Shown here one piece after another: positions 1 to 8,514 of a stretch of 56,210 bases of DNA. The notes beneath the pieces are model-generated. The model was not told the origin of the DNA. It saw nothing but the letters and a program-made list of their open reading frames with translations, and ran no database searches. The stretch is from Pseudomonadota bacterium (GTDB lineage: Bacteria; Myxococcota_A; Polyangia; Polyangiales; Polyangiaceae): NCBI GenBank assembly GCA_023402175.1, contig JAEXCN010000382.1, positions 1 to 56,210 of the forward strand, written 5' to 3'. Both the position numbers and the translations under genes were made by a program. Every line of letters begins with the position of its first letter. The first letter of the stretch is position 1.

Positions 1-1
1 A

Positions 2-703
2 CTCCATCGCGTGCTCCGGCCCTCCTCGCGCTTTACGGCCCAGGAAGAAGCGTTCGCGTCGGCGCTCACGCGGCGGATCGAAGCCTCGTCGACAGGGTTC
101 GTCGAGACGTACCCGAACGAGGTGTACCCGGTCGACAACACGTCTGCGCTCGCGGCGCTCGCCCTGCACGCGCGCGCGACGAACCAGCCCGCGTCGCCCG
201 CCCTCCAGCGCGGACTCGATGCCGTGCGCGCGAAGGGCGTCGATCCGGACACGGGGCTCCTCTATCAGGCGGTGACCGTCGCCGACGCGCGTGCCATCGA
301 TGCTCCGCGCGCGTCGGGCACGGCGCTCGCAGCGTATTTCCTCTCGTTCGCCGATGACGCGCTCTCGCGCTCGCTGTTCGAAGCGCTCGAGCGTTCGCAG
401 TTCCGCACCGTGCTCGGCTACGGCGGGATGATGGAGTATCCGCCTGGCAAGCGTCGCGGCCGAGGCGACGTCGACTCCGGCCCCGTCTTCCTCGGCTTCG
501 GTGTCTCGGCGAGCGGGTTCGCGATCGGCGCAAGTCGCGCGCACGGAGATCGAGAGACGTTCACCGCGCTGTATGCCACAGCGCATCTCTTCGGCGCGCC
601 GCTCGACGAAGACGGGACACGCACCTACGCGACGGGCGGCCCGATCGGGGACGCCATCCTCTTCGCGATGCTCACCGCGCCGCGGCCCGGGAGGCCGTCG
701 TGA
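2..703 (+). CDS. Hypothetical protein, 5'-truncated by window edge
   Basis: The frame is open to the left edge, so the gene probably starts outside the window; a GTG at 11 is the first in-window start. The visible part is about 233 residues, Ala- and Leu-rich with repeating helical segments and a Gly-rich stretch near residues 140-175 (YGGMMEYPPG, then DVDSGPVFLGFG). This pattern resembles (alpha/alpha)6-barrel proteins of the linalool dehydratase-like type, but I cannot assign a family with confidence. No signal peptide is visible in the part seen. It overlaps the next gene by four bases (GTGA), indicating translational coupling with the small membrane protein downstream. Confidence 0.7.
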   Translation, partial: LHRVLRPSSRFTAQEEAFASALTRRIEASSTGFVETYPNEVYPVDNTSALAALALHARATNQPASPALQRGLDAVRAKGVDPDTGLLYQAVTVADARAIDAPRASGTALAAYFLSFADDALSRSLFEALERSQFRTVLGYGGMMEYPPGKRRGRGDVDSGPVFLGFGVSASGFAIGASRAHGDRETFTALYATAHLFGAPLDEDGTRTYATGGPIGDAILFAMLTAPRPGRPS

Positions 704-1056
704 CGCAAAGAGCGAGAGCGGCACTGCGTGCGCTGCTTGCCGCCAACCGCCGTCCCGTCGTCCTCGCGGGGATCTCCGCGTTCTTCCTCTTCGCGCATCA
801 CGTCCTCGTGCGTGCCATGGCGCACGGTCACGTCGCACATGTGCTCCTCGGCGCCGGCAATGCTCCGCCTCCGAGGGGAGCCGCGGCGCTCGCGCTCGCG
901 CTCGTGGTGGTGCGGCTCGTCACTGTCATGCTCGTGCCCGGATTCCTCCTCGCGGCAGCGGCAGAGATCGTGGCGTACGCGCTCGTGGGACCGAAGCGGG
1001 CGGCCGAGCTCGACGACGAGACGGGCGACCCCGCGGCGGACGACGCTCGAGGCTAG
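700..1056 (+). CDS. Small membrane protein, unknown function
   Basis: This is a 118-residue protein with two hydrophobic helices, about residues 20-40 (VVLAGISAFFLFAHHVLV) and 60-95 (Ala/Leu/Val-rich), and an acidic C-terminal tail (ELDDETGDP). The GTG start overlaps the stop of the upstream gene in a GTGA junction, so the two are very likely co-translated and the membrane protein may serve the upstream product. No known family is recognised. The gene converges on the next one with a single base between the two stop codons. Confidence 0.65.
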   Translation: MTQRARAALRALLAANRRPVVLAGISAFFLFAHHVLVRAMAHGHVAHVLLGAGNAPPPRGAAALALALVVVRLVTVMLVPGFLLAAAAEIVAYALVGPKRAAELDDETGDPAADDARG

Positions 1057-1057
1057 A

Positions 1058-1330
1058 TCACGGAGGCTCGACCTCGATCTCGGTCGCGGACGGCGCGGGG
1101 GCGACCGGCACGACCATGGGCATCCGCGGCACCGTATAGTACCGCCACAGCGCCCAGACCGACGCGACCACGGCGACGGAGCCGATGAGAAACATGCGGA
1201 TGAGCACGGCAACCGGGTAGCGGATCCGCTGCGGCTGCGGCCGCGTCTGCAGACCGTCGGTCACCTTCCGTTTCTTCTTCCCGATCACGATCGTGCTCTC
1301 TCCATAGCGCGCGCTGTCGCAGGAGCCCAT
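1058..1330 (-). CDS. Small single-pass membrane protein
   Basis: About 90 residues from the ATG at 1330. An upstream in-frame extension to 1426 exists, but its composition is poor in recognisable protein features, so the internal ATG (MGSCDSARYGEST) is preferred. A basic stretch (GKKKRK, about residues 18-22) is followed by one transmembrane helix at about 43-63 and a short Pro/Val-rich tail. The basic-before-helix pattern suggests the N-terminus is cytoplasmic. Function is unknown. It is divergent from the helix-hairpin-helix gene at 1578, with about 250 bases between that presumably hold both promoters. Confidence 0.5.
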   Translation of the reverse strand: MGSCDSARYGESTIVIGKKKRKVTDGLQTRPQPQRIRYPVAVLIRMFLIGSVAVVASVWALWRYYTVPRMPMVVPVAPAPSATEIEVEPP

Positions 1331-1577
1331 TTTCGCGTGTTCGCGCCGATCCGGGAGCGTGTCGCCCTGAGTCGAAGCGCGAGGCCGCGGATCCCCCGAA
1401 CACTTTGCTTCGTCCCGCTCCGACACCGCGACCGGTCCGCTCGTCGTCGATAATTCTTCCGCGGACGTTCGAGCTCAGGCGGTGGCGCGACGCGATCGCG
1501 TTCGAGTAGACGTTGTCCACAGGCTCGAGGCCGTGCACGTCAGGGCGACGCTGATACGATGTGGCGACGACGTCGCG

Positions 1578-3029
1578 ATGGGTCTCATCTCGAAGCTGTT
1601 CAAGAGCAACCCGCCGGAGGCCGATGCCGGCGAGCCGGCGCCGATCGACGTGACGACGGCCGACGCAGAGGCGGCCGCGCTCTCGATCTCCACCCCCGTC
1701 GTGATGCCCGCCTACGTGCCGGCCGACGCGCGGCCGACACCGACGGAGGTCTTCGACCGAGCAACGGTACTGGCGCCCGATCAGGGCGTCGTCGAGGACC
1801 GGCCCACGATGGTCATGCCCGAAGCGACGGCCGCCGTGCTCGCGAAGGCGACCGCCGCGGCCTCCGCGCCGAAGCCGCCCGTTCCGCGTGCGTCGGTCGC
1901 CGTCGCGCGCAGCGAGCCACGGCCCGCATCGCCCCCGAAGCGGGATCCCCCGAAGCCTCCTCCCCTTCCCTCGAAGCCACCTCCCGTGCCGCGTCCTCGG
2001 TCGCACATCTCCGGGACGGTTCCGCGCCCGGCGCTGCCCGCGCGACACGGAGCTCCGGAAGCGCCGGCGCTGCATTCGAACGCGCGCGCTCCCGCCGCAA
2101 GCGAGCTCGACGCGGGGTTCGCAGCGATCGAAGCGAAGGACCGCTCCGCCGGTGCGGGCACGCTCGAGACCGATCTCACGGACGTCCGGACGCTCTTCGG
2201 ACAGCTCGCCACGAACCACATGCGCCAGGTGCGCGACTTCATGATCGAGCTTCGCTGGGGCCCGACTCCGGCCACGTGGGTCGCGGTCTGCGAGCCCTCG
2301 GTGGACTCGCTCCGGGCTGCTGCCGAGAAGCTCGAGTTCGCGACGCTCGCCTCCGCGCTGCGTGATTTCGCGAGCGCGATGACGTCCATCGACCTCACCT
2401 CGACGAGCACGATCGACGGCGACGCTCGCGAACGCATCCTCGCCGCGCACGCCGCGCTCGTCGGCGTCCTCCCGGAGACGTTTGGGCTCGACGGCGACCG
2501 GAGCCAGCGGGAAGCGGCGATCCTGCACGCGCTGCTGTCCCAGATCCCGGACGTTCGGAAGGTGACGATCGACAAGCTCTACGCGGCCGGGCTCACGACG
2601 CTCGAGACGATGCTGCTCGCGACTGGGCCGGACCTCGTCGCGACGACGGGCATCCCCGAGGTCCTCGCGGAGCGCATCGTCGAGCGCTTCGCGCGTTACC
2701 GCGAGGAGATGACGAGCATGCAGGTCGACGAGACGCGTGCGCACGAGCGCGCGCGCATCGGCGCGCTCGTCGAGCAGCTCCGTCGACAGAACGACACGTT
2801 CGAAGAGGCCGCGACGGCGTGGACGGACGATGCGATCCAGCGGAAGAGGGACGCCCTCCTCGCGCGCGGGCAGACGATGCTGGAGATCGATCTCCAGCTC
2901 GCGCGAATCGGCGAGGTCGCGCTCGTACGCGAGCTCGAGCGACTCCCGTACGCGCGCAAGGTGCTGAAGCTGTCCGAGTTCCTCGCCGAGGCGGACAGCA
3001 CGTACGCGCGCGGTCACTCCGCCGCCTGA
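1578..3029 (+). CDS. Helix-hairpin-helix protein with Hpt-like helical domain
   Basis: This is a 483-residue protein starting at the ATG at 1578 (MGLISKLFKS); an upstream extension to 1482 is rejected because the amphipathic LISKLFK start looks like a natural N-terminus. Residues 95-160 form a Pro/Arg-rich low-complexity linker. Residues about 205-300 are all-helical and resemble helical-bundle modules of the histidine-phosphotransfer type, but no conserved His was confirmed. Residues about 323-372 carry a helix-hairpin-helix pair (LYAAGLTTLETMLLATGPDL and TTGIPEVLAERIVERF), as in DNA-binding HhH and RNAP alpha-CTD-like modules. A charged helical or coiled-coil segment follows to the end. A signalling or DNA-associated role is possible, but no specific function can be given. 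Confidence 0.75.
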   Translation: MGLISKLFKSNPPEADAGEPAPIDVTTADAEAAALSISTPVVMPAYVPADARPTPTEVFDRATVLAPDQGVVEDRPTMVMPEATAAVLAKATAAASAPKPPVPRASVAVARSEPRPASPPKRDPPKPPPLPSKPPPVPRPRSHISGTVPRPALPARHGAPEAPALHSNARAPAASELDAGFAAIEAKDRSAGAGTLETDLTDVRTLFGQLATNHMRQVRDFMIELRWGPTPATWVAVCEPSVDSLRAAAEKLEFATLASALRDFASAMTSIDLTSTSTIDGDARERILAAHAALVGVLPETFGLDGDRSQREAAILHALLSQIPDVRKVTIDKLYAAGLTTLETMLLATGPDLVATTGIPEVLAERIVERFARYREEMTSMQVDETRAHERARIGALVEQLRRQNDTFEEAATAWTDDAIQRKRDALLARGQTMLEIDLQLARIGEVALVRELERLPYARKVLKLSEFLAEADSTYARGHSAA

Positions 3030-3146
3030 TGCCGTCCGCCCGGAGGCGAGCACCTCGCGCGACCCCGCAGCCCGGTTGCCGGGAAAAACAGCCCGATTCG
3101 CCGAGTTGCGGCGCACCGCCGGGTTTCGCGCTAGATAGCGCCCACG

Positions 3147-6100
3147 ATGCCCCAGCCTGTCTCGCCTCATCCGTACGCGGAGTTCGTCCACCGCGTGGAG
3201 AAACCTGCCCGTTACCTCGGCGGCGAGTACGGGGTCGTGCGGAAGGACTGGGACGCCGCGTCCGCTCGCGTCTGCCTCGCGTTCCCCGACGTCTACGACA
3301 TCGGGATGAGCCATCTCGGGTTCAAGATCCTCTACAAGATCCTGAACGACGATCCGCGAACCATCGGCGAGCGCTGCTACGTGCCGTGGGTCGACATGGA
3401 AAAGGAGCTCCGCACGCGAGAGCTCCCGCTCGTGTCGCTCGAGAGCGCGCGCCCGCTCTCGGACTTCGACGTCGTCGGCTTCTCGCTCCAGTTCGAGCTC
3501 ACGTACACGAACATCCTCACGATGCTCGATCTCGGGCGCATCCCGCTGCTCTCGTCGGAGCGCGGCGACGACGACCCGCTCGTGATCGCAGGTGGCCCGA
3601 CGGCGACTCATCCCGAGCCGCTCTCGACGATCATCGATGCGTTCGTCATCGGCGACGGCGAGGAGCGCACGACGCAGATCGCGCTTCGCTGGACGGAGCT
3701 GAAGAAGAGCGGCGTCCCGCGGAAGGAGCGACTCCTCGAGATCGCGAAGATGTCGGGCGTCTACGTCCCTGCGTTCTATGCGGTCACGGTCGATCCGGAC
3801 ACGGGCTTCGACGTCGTCGATCGGCCGGAGGTCCCCGGCCTCGCGCTGCCGATCCGGCGAAACATGGTCGACGATCTGAATCGCTTCCCGTTCCCGCACG
3901 ACGGGCCGGTCGGCGGTCCGGAGGCGATCTTCGACCGGATGTCGATCGAGATCGCGCGCGGGTGCACGGAGGGCTGCCGCTTCTGTCAGGCGGGCATGAT
4001 CTACCGGCCCGTGCGTGAGCGCGATCCCGAGCAGATCGTCGAAACGCTCGTGAAGGCCGTGAAGGGCTCGGGCTACGACGGCGTGAGCCTCACGTCGCTC
4101 TCGACGGCCGACTACTCCTGTATTGCGCCGCTGATCCAGAAGGTCACCGAACGGCTCGCTCCGGAGAAGGTCTCGCTCGGCGTCTCGTCGCTCCGCGCCT
4201 ACGGCCTCAGCGAGAACGTCCTCGACGACATGCGCAAGGTCCGCGCGAGCGGCGTCACGTTCGCGCCGGAGGCCGGCAGCCAGCGCATGCGCGACGTCGT
4301 GAACAAGAACGTCACCGAAGATCAGCTCATGACGACGGCCGAGCGCATCTTCTCGCGCGGCTGGGACAGCATGAAGCTGTACTTCATGATCGGCCTCCCG
4401 ACGGAGGAAGAGAGCGACGTCCGCGAGATCGTCCAGGTCGGCAAGCGCGCTCGCGAGGTCGGCAAGCGCGTTCGCAAGGAGGCGAGCAACGCCGGCCCGC
4501 CGAAGGTCACCGTCAGCGTCTCGACGCACGTCCCGAAGCCGCACACGCCCTTCCAGTGGTGCGCGATGGATACCGAGGACCGCGTCGTCGAGAAGCAGCG
4601 CTGGCTGACGGAGGAAGCGAAGACGGCGAAAGGCGTCGACCTCCGCATGCACGACAGCCGAACGAGCTGGCTCGAGGGCGTCTTCGCGCGTGGCGATCGC
4701 AAGCTCGGGCGGGTCCTCGTGCGCGCGTACAAGAGCGGCGCGCGCTTCGACTCGTGGGAAGACCAGCTCCGGATCGACGTGTGGGAAGAGGCGTTCCGCG
4801 CCGAGGGCATCGCCCCGGCGGACTACCTCGGGACGCTCCCGGTGAGCGCGCGCCTGCCGTGGAGCCACATCGACGTCGGCCTCGAAGAGGGCTTCCTCGT
4901 CCGCGAGTACCGCAAGGCGCTGAAGAGCAGGCTCAGCCCGCCTTGCGGCAAGGCGGCCGGCGCGTTCGTGCATCACACGAACCTCGAAGATGCCGGCAAA
5001 GATCAGCGCAAGCTCGTTTGCTACGACTGCGGCGTCGCGTGTGACCTCTCCGCGATGCGGAGCGAGCGGGTCGTGTACTTGACGAAGCTCGGGGCGAAGA
5101 AGCCGCGCGTCGTGGAGCCGAAGCCGGTGACGGCACCATTCGCTCGCGAGGAGGTTGCGGCTTCGTCGAACGACGCTCCGCTCGCTTCTTCGACGGCCGA
5201 CGCCGCTACGGACACGAGTACGAGTACGAGTACGAGTACGAGTACGAGCACGAGCACGAGCACGAGCACGAGCGCGAGCGCGAGCACGACCACGAGCACG
5301 AGCACGAGCACGAGCGCGACGCCCGCGAAGAAGAAGGGGCCGGCGCCGCCGCCTCGGATCGTGCAGGGAGAGGCACGACGGACCCGCTTCGTTTACGCGA
5401 AGGTTGGGCCGATGGCTTACCTGTCGCATCTCGATCTGATCCGCGCGTTGCCGCGGTCGTTCCGGCGGATCGACGTGCCGCTCTATTACACGTCCGGCTT
5501 TCATCCGAAGCCCGACATGACGTTCTCGCCGGCGCTGTCGCTCGGCGTGGCGAGCCTCGCGGAGATCCTCGACGTGAAGCTCACGGTCGACGTCGATCCT
5601 CAGGCGCTCGCGCGGGAGCTCACACGCTGCTCGCCGGAAGGCCTCGTGTGGAAGGCGGGCATGCGGCTCGAGAAGAGCGATGCCGGCGTGTCGAGGGCGA
5701 TCGACGGAGCACGTTACGCGGTCGGCATTCCGCGGAAGGCGCTCGAGAAGATCGGAGGCGAAGCTCGGCTCGTCGCCGAAGTCGAGCGGGTGCTCGCCGC
5801 ACCGGAGCTCCGGCTCGTCCGCCGGTTCGAGCGTGGCCTCGCGAAGGCGATCGACGCAAAGCGCTTCATCCGCGCCATGTCGCCGCTCGATCCGCGCGCG
5901 GCAGCGTTCCTCGACGAGGCGCGCGTCGCGGGCGACTTCGTTCCGTTGCTGGTCGACGTGTCGATCACGGGTGAAGGCGGCGTGAAGATCGCCGAGGTCA
6001 TGGAAGCGCTCTTCGGCAAGAACGCCGACGGTGACGTCGCGATCCCGTACCACCCCGTCCGAGCCGAGCTCGGGCTCTGGCACGAGGGCCGGATCGTCTC

Positions 6101-6188
6101 GCCGGTGGAGCTCGATCTCCTCCGCACGCTCACGCCGCCGAAGGAGCCGAAGCGCGAAGTCGCCGCCGTCTCCGTCGCGGAAGCGTGA
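3147..6188 (+). CDS. Radical SAM (TIGR03960-type) fused to DUF2344
   Basis: This 1013-residue two-domain protein has an N-terminal B12-binding-like/radical SAM region with the 4Fe-4S motif CTEGCRFC (Cys273, Cys277, Cys280), preceded by typical family text (FPDVYDIGMSHLGFKILY) and a GGP turn. The C-terminal domain from about residue 745 matches DUF2344 (VGPMAYLSHLDLIRALPRSF, YTSGFHPKP). The fusion is known in many bacteria, usually near rng/rplU genes, which are absent here. The domains are joined by a linker at about residues 690-745 made of Thr-Ser dipeptides followed by a Lys/Pro segment. It probably has a tRNA or translation-linked modification role, but the reaction is not established. 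The start at 3147 gives a good family N-terminus. Confidence 0.93.
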   Translation: MPQPVSPHPYAEFVHRVEKPARYLGGEYGVVRKDWDAASARVCLAFPDVYDIGMSHLGFKILYKILNDDPRTIGERCYVPWVDMEKELRTRELPLVSLESARPLSDFDVVGFSLQFELTYTNILTMLDLGRIPLLSSERGDDDPLVIAGGPTATHPEPLSTIIDAFVIGDGEERTTQIALRWTELKKSGVPRKERLLEIAKMSGVYVPAFYAVTVDPDTGFDVVDRPEVPGLALPIRRNMVDDLNRFPFPHDGPVGGPEAIFDRMSIEIARGCTEGCRFCQAGMIYRPVRERDPEQIVETLVKAVKGSGYDGVSLTSLSTADYSCIAPLIQKVTERLAPEKVSLGVSSLRAYGLSENVLDDMRKVRASGVTFAPEAGSQRMRDVVNKNVTEDQLMTTAERIFSRGWDSMKLYFMIGLPTEEESDVREIVQVGKRAREVGKRVRKEASNAGPPKVTVSVSTHVPKPHTPFQWCAMDTEDRVVEKQRWLTEEAKTAKGVDLRMHDSRTSWLEGVFARGDRKLGRVLVRAYKSGARFDSWEDQLRIDVWEEAFRAEGIAPADYLGTLPVSARLPWSHIDVGLEEGFLVREYRKALKSRLSPPCGKAAGAFVHHTNLEDAGKDQRKLVCYDCGVACDLSAMRSERVVYLTKLGAKKPRVVEPKPVTAPFAREEVAASSNDAPLASSTADAATDTSTSTSTSTSTSTSTSTSTSASASTTTSTSTSTSATPAKKKGPAPPPRIVQGEARRTRFVYAKVGPMAYLSHLDLIRALPRSFRRIDVPLYYTSGFHPKPDMTFSPALSLGVASLAEILDVKLTVDVDPQALARELTRCSPEGLVWKAGMRLEKSDAGVSRAIDGARYAVGIPRKALEKIGGEARLVAEVERVLAAPELRLVRRFERGLAKAIDAKRFIRAMSPLDPRAAAFLDEARVAGDFVPLLVDVSITGEGGVKIAEVMEALFGKNADGDVAIPYHPVRAELGLWHEGRIVSPVELDLLRTLTPPKEPKREVAAVSVAEA
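5212..5320 (+). repeat. Coding hexanucleotide microsatellite (Thr-Ser)n
   Basis: About 108 bases of near-perfect ACGAGT/ACGAGC units inside the radical SAM-DUF2344 gene, encoding an alternating Thr-Ser linker with a few Ala substitutions. The unit is six bases, so copy-number change would keep the frame and only lengthen or shorten the linker. The left part uses AGT, then the array switches to AGC and GCG, as expected from slippage expansion plus point mutation. Confidence 0.95.
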
Positions 6189-6192
6189 TTCG

Positions 6193-6220
6193 GCTGCGTG
6201 CGCCTCGTCGCGCACGCAGC
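6193..6220. terminator. Hairpin between convergent genes
   Basis: A perfect 10-bp inverted repeat (GCTGCGTGCG and CGCACGCAGC) with an 8-base loop lies five bases after the radical SAM stop and 17 bases before the end of the convergent expansin-like gene. There is no clear T-tract, but the position suits a bidirectional terminator. Confidence 0.6.
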
Positions 6221-6237
6221 GGAAACCGGTCGACGAC

Positions 6238-6720
6238 TCAGAACGGGCAGTCGACGAAGTGCCACGTGATCTTCACGCGGCCTGCGCTCTTGTTCGCGAT
6301 CTTCGAGAACGCCGTCTGGCTCAGATCCAGATCGCCCGCATCACATCCGGGACACTTGTCGATGATGCGCACGACGACCGTCCCGTTCGGCCCGGTGACC
6401 GACACGCAGCGACCGCAGTTCGCCTTCGAGTATTGCTCGTCGTTGATCGCGGCGACGAGATAGTCGGGCGGCGTATCGATCCCGCACGCACCGACGCCCT
6501 CGGCGTCGTAGTACGTCGCCTCTCCCGACTGCTCCGGCTCGGGCTCCGTCGTGCCCGGATCCGTCTGCCCGTTGCTGACGGCGCCCGAGTCGGGCGATGT
6601 GCCGGCGTCACGCGTCGTGCTCGCTCCCGCTCCACGCAGCCGAGGGCCTGACGGCTCGACGCTGTCCCCGCACGCGCCGACGCAAGACAGGACGATCGCG
6701 AGCCACCACCATCCCCGCAT
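6238..6720 (-). CDS. Expansin/RlpA-like double-psi beta-barrel lipoprotein
   Basis: A 160-residue lipoprotein: signal peptide MRGWWWLAIVLSCVGAC with the lipobox Cys at 17, then an Asp/Gly/Pro/Glu-rich spacer to about residue 65. The C-terminal domain has the double-psi beta-barrel hallmarks of expansins, barwin and RlpA: GEATYYDAEG start, ACGI, AAINDEQY, CGRCVSV, and VVVRIIDKCPGCDAGDLDLS, with the conserved Asp in the DLDLS segment. Such proteins bind or loosen polysaccharides such as peptidoglycan or cellulose. It is probably anchored to the outer membrane. The lone barrel without a visible C-terminal carbohydrate-binding domain is shorter than classical bacterial expansins. Confidence 0.88.
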   Translation of the reverse strand: MRGWWWLAIVLSCVGACGDSVEPSGPRLRGAGASTTRDAGTSPDSGAVSNGQTDPGTTEPEPEQSGEATYYDAEGVGACGIDTPPDYLVAAINDEQYSKANCGRCVSVTGPNGTVVVRIIDKCPGCDAGDLDLSQTAFSKIANKSAGRVKITWHFVDCPF

Positions 6721-6825
6721 CCGGTCATCCTATCCAGCAAAACGGCCGAGGTCGATCCGCGCGCGACCGTGCACGCCCCGTCGTTGGGCGTCGTCGCATC
6801 CGGTGCCCTCGGCTAGAGTGCGCGC

Positions 6826-7581
6826 GTGCCTGCACCCGAGCTCTGGACGATCGCGCTCCTCGCGCTGGCCGCATTCGGCGCAGGCCTCGTCGACGCGATC
6901 GCCGGTGGTGGGGGGCTCGTGACCGTCCCTGCCCTGCTCGCCACCGGGCTCCCGGTCCCCGTCGCGCTCGCGACGAACAAAGGACAGGCCTCGTTCGGGG
7001 CCATCTCTTCGTTCTTCTCGTTCTGGACACGCGACGGAATCGATCGAAAGCGCGCTCCGCTCGCGTTCGTGTGTGGCTTCGTCGGGTCGCTCGCGGGCGC
7101 GCGTGTCCTCCTGCTCGTGAAACCCGAGCCGCTCAAGCCCATCGTCCTCGTGCTCTTGCTCGTCGCAGCGGGGATCGTCGCATATCCGCGCAAGCCGACC
7201 ACTGGGCATGCGAGATCGTGGGCGATGCTCGCCCTCGGCCCGGTCGCATTCGGGCTCGGGTTCTACGACGGCTTCTTCGGGCCGGGCGTCGGCTCGATGT
7301 TGATCGTCGCGTTCGTCCTCGTCTTCGGCGACACACTCACGCGCGCGTCCGGAAATGCGAAGGTCGTGAACCTCGCGTCGAACCTGGCGGCGCTCCTGCT
7401 CTTCTCGATCAAGGGCACCGTCCTGTGGCGCGTCGCTGCACCGATGGCGGCCGCGAACGCGCTCGGCGCGTTCGTCGGGGCGCGCCTCGCCGTGAAGCGG
7501 GGCGACAAGCTGGTTCGCGTGGTCGTGCTGGGCGTCGTCACGGTGCTCGTGTTGAAGATGGCCTACGATCTCGTCGCGTGA
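6826..7581 (+). CDS. TSUP family (TauE/SafE, DUF81) membrane transporter
   Basis: A 251-residue integral membrane protein with the TSUP signature near the N-terminus (FGAGLVDAIAGGGGLVTVPALL) and its duplicated counterpart in the second half (GFYDGFFGPGVGSMLI), separated by hydrophobic helices; about eight membrane segments are expected. The family exports sulfite, sulfoacetate or other small anions. The GTG start at 6826 gives the family's usual N-terminus. It is divergent from the expansin-like gene and followed 57 bases later by a PhnD-like binding protein in the same direction, hinting at a shared oxyanion theme, although the substrate cannot be read from sequence. Confidence 0.9.
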   Translation: MPAPELWTIALLALAAFGAGLVDAIAGGGGLVTVPALLATGLPVPVALATNKGQASFGAISSFFSFWTRDGIDRKRAPLAFVCGFVGSLAGARVLLLVKPEPLKPIVLVLLLVAAGIVAYPRKPTTGHARSWAMLALGPVAFGLGFYDGFFGPGVGSMLIVAFVLVFGDTLTRASGNAKVVNLASNLAALLLFSIKGTVLWRVAAPMAAANALGAFVGARLAVKRGDKLVRVVVLGVVTVLVLKMAYDLVA

Positions 7582-7638
7582 GCGTCGGCCATAGTAGGAT
7601 TCGAGGACGCGCGTTCACATTCTAGAACGCACGCTCGA

Positions 7639-8457
7639 ATGAGCTCGCCTCACCTGCAACGGATCGTGTTCGGTCTCGTCGTCCCTTCGGCAGGGAGCGG
7701 CCTGGGCGAACGCGTCGATCAGCTGGCGCAGTGGATGAGCGAGCGGATCGGAGTGTCGATCCAGCGCCGCGACGCGGCGTCGTACGAGGCGCTCGCGACG
7801 GACGTCCGCGAAGGCCGGACCGATGTCGCGTGGCTCCCGCCGATCGTCTACGTGCGCCTCGGCGACGTCGTCACGCCGCTCGGGAGCATCCTCCGCGGAG
7901 GCGCCTCCGCGTACGAGGCAGCGTTGATCGTCCGTGCGGACTCGAAGATCCAGACGATCGACGCGCTCCGCGGCGCGCGCGCCGGCTGGGTCGATCGCTG
8001 GAGCGCGGCGGGGTTCGTGCTGCCGCGCATGAAGCTCGCGCTCCTCGGCGTGGATCCGCGCACGCTCTTCCGGACGGAGACGTTCCACGGCTCGCATCGG
8101 AGCATGATCAAGGCACTCCTCGACGGCGCCTGCGACGTCGCCGGGACGTATGCACGCGCCGACGACAAAGGCGTCGTCAGCGCGGGCGCGTGGTCCGAGA
8201 TCGACGGCGCCGCCGTCCATGTGCTCGCGACGTTCGGGGCGATCCCGCCGGACGTCCTCGCGGTCCGCACGGCCGTGGCCGATCGCATCCGCGAGAAGGC
8301 CGTTGCCGCCTTCCGGGAGGCCTGCTCCGACGCGGAGACACGCGTCCTCATCCGCGACGTGTTCGGCGGCGAGGATCTGAAGGAAGGCCTCGCGCCGGGG
8401 TACGACTCGCTCCAGTCGGCGCTCGAGACGGCGACCGCGCGCGGCATCTTCGATTGA
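7639..8457 (+). CDS. PhnD/SsuA-like substrate-binding protein without signal peptide
   Basis: A 272-residue protein of the phosphate/phosphonate-binding (PhnD-like, type II periplasmic binding) fold: FGLVVPSAGSGLGERVDQLAQWMSE at the start, a DVAWLPPIVYV segment where ligand-contact residues usually lie, LRGARAGWVDRWSAAGFVLPR, and FHGSHRSMIKALLDGACDVAGTY, the classical family motif. Unlike true binding proteins it begins directly with the domain and has neither Sec signal nor lipobox, so it is predicted to be cytoplasmic. No ABC permease or ATPase gene is nearby. A cytoplasmic ligand sensor is a plausible reading. Confidence 0.85.
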   Translation: MSSPHLQRIVFGLVVPSAGSGLGERVDQLAQWMSERIGVSIQRRDAASYEALATDVREGRTDVAWLPPIVYVRLGDVVTPLGSILRGGASAYEAALIVRADSKIQTIDALRGARAGWVDRWSAAGFVLPRMKLALLGVDPRTLFRTETFHGSHRSMIKALLDGACDVAGTYARADDKGVVSAGAWSEIDGAAVHVLATFGAIPPDVLAVRTAVADRIREKAVAAFREACSDAETRVLIRDVFGGEDLKEGLAPGYDSLQSALETATARGIFD

Positions 8458-8464
8458 GCCCGGA

Positions 8465-8485
8465 GCTGCGCGTCCTGCGCGCAGC
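8465..8485. terminator. Hairpin between convergent genes
   Basis: A perfect 8-bp inverted repeat (GCTGCGCG/CGCGCAGC) with a five-base loop starts seven bases after the PhnD-like stop, in the 57-base gap facing the S41 protease gene. There is no strong T-tract; it probably serves both genes. Confidence 0.5.
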
Positions 8486-8514
8486 CTGGACGAACGTTTC
8501 GCGGTGCGCGTTCG

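Noticed and set aside
3080..3102. Short CCCGG/CCGGG stem followed by A-run before the radical SAM gene
   Set aside because: Only five base pairs, and on the plus strand it is followed by A rather than T, so it does not suit termination of the upstream gene.
1053..6215. 1720-residue minus-strand open frame
   Set aside because: It is antisense to the radical SAM-DUF2344 and HhH genes, Arg/His/Asp-rich without any motif, and results from GC-rich codon bias; the opposite strand carries clear conserved domains.
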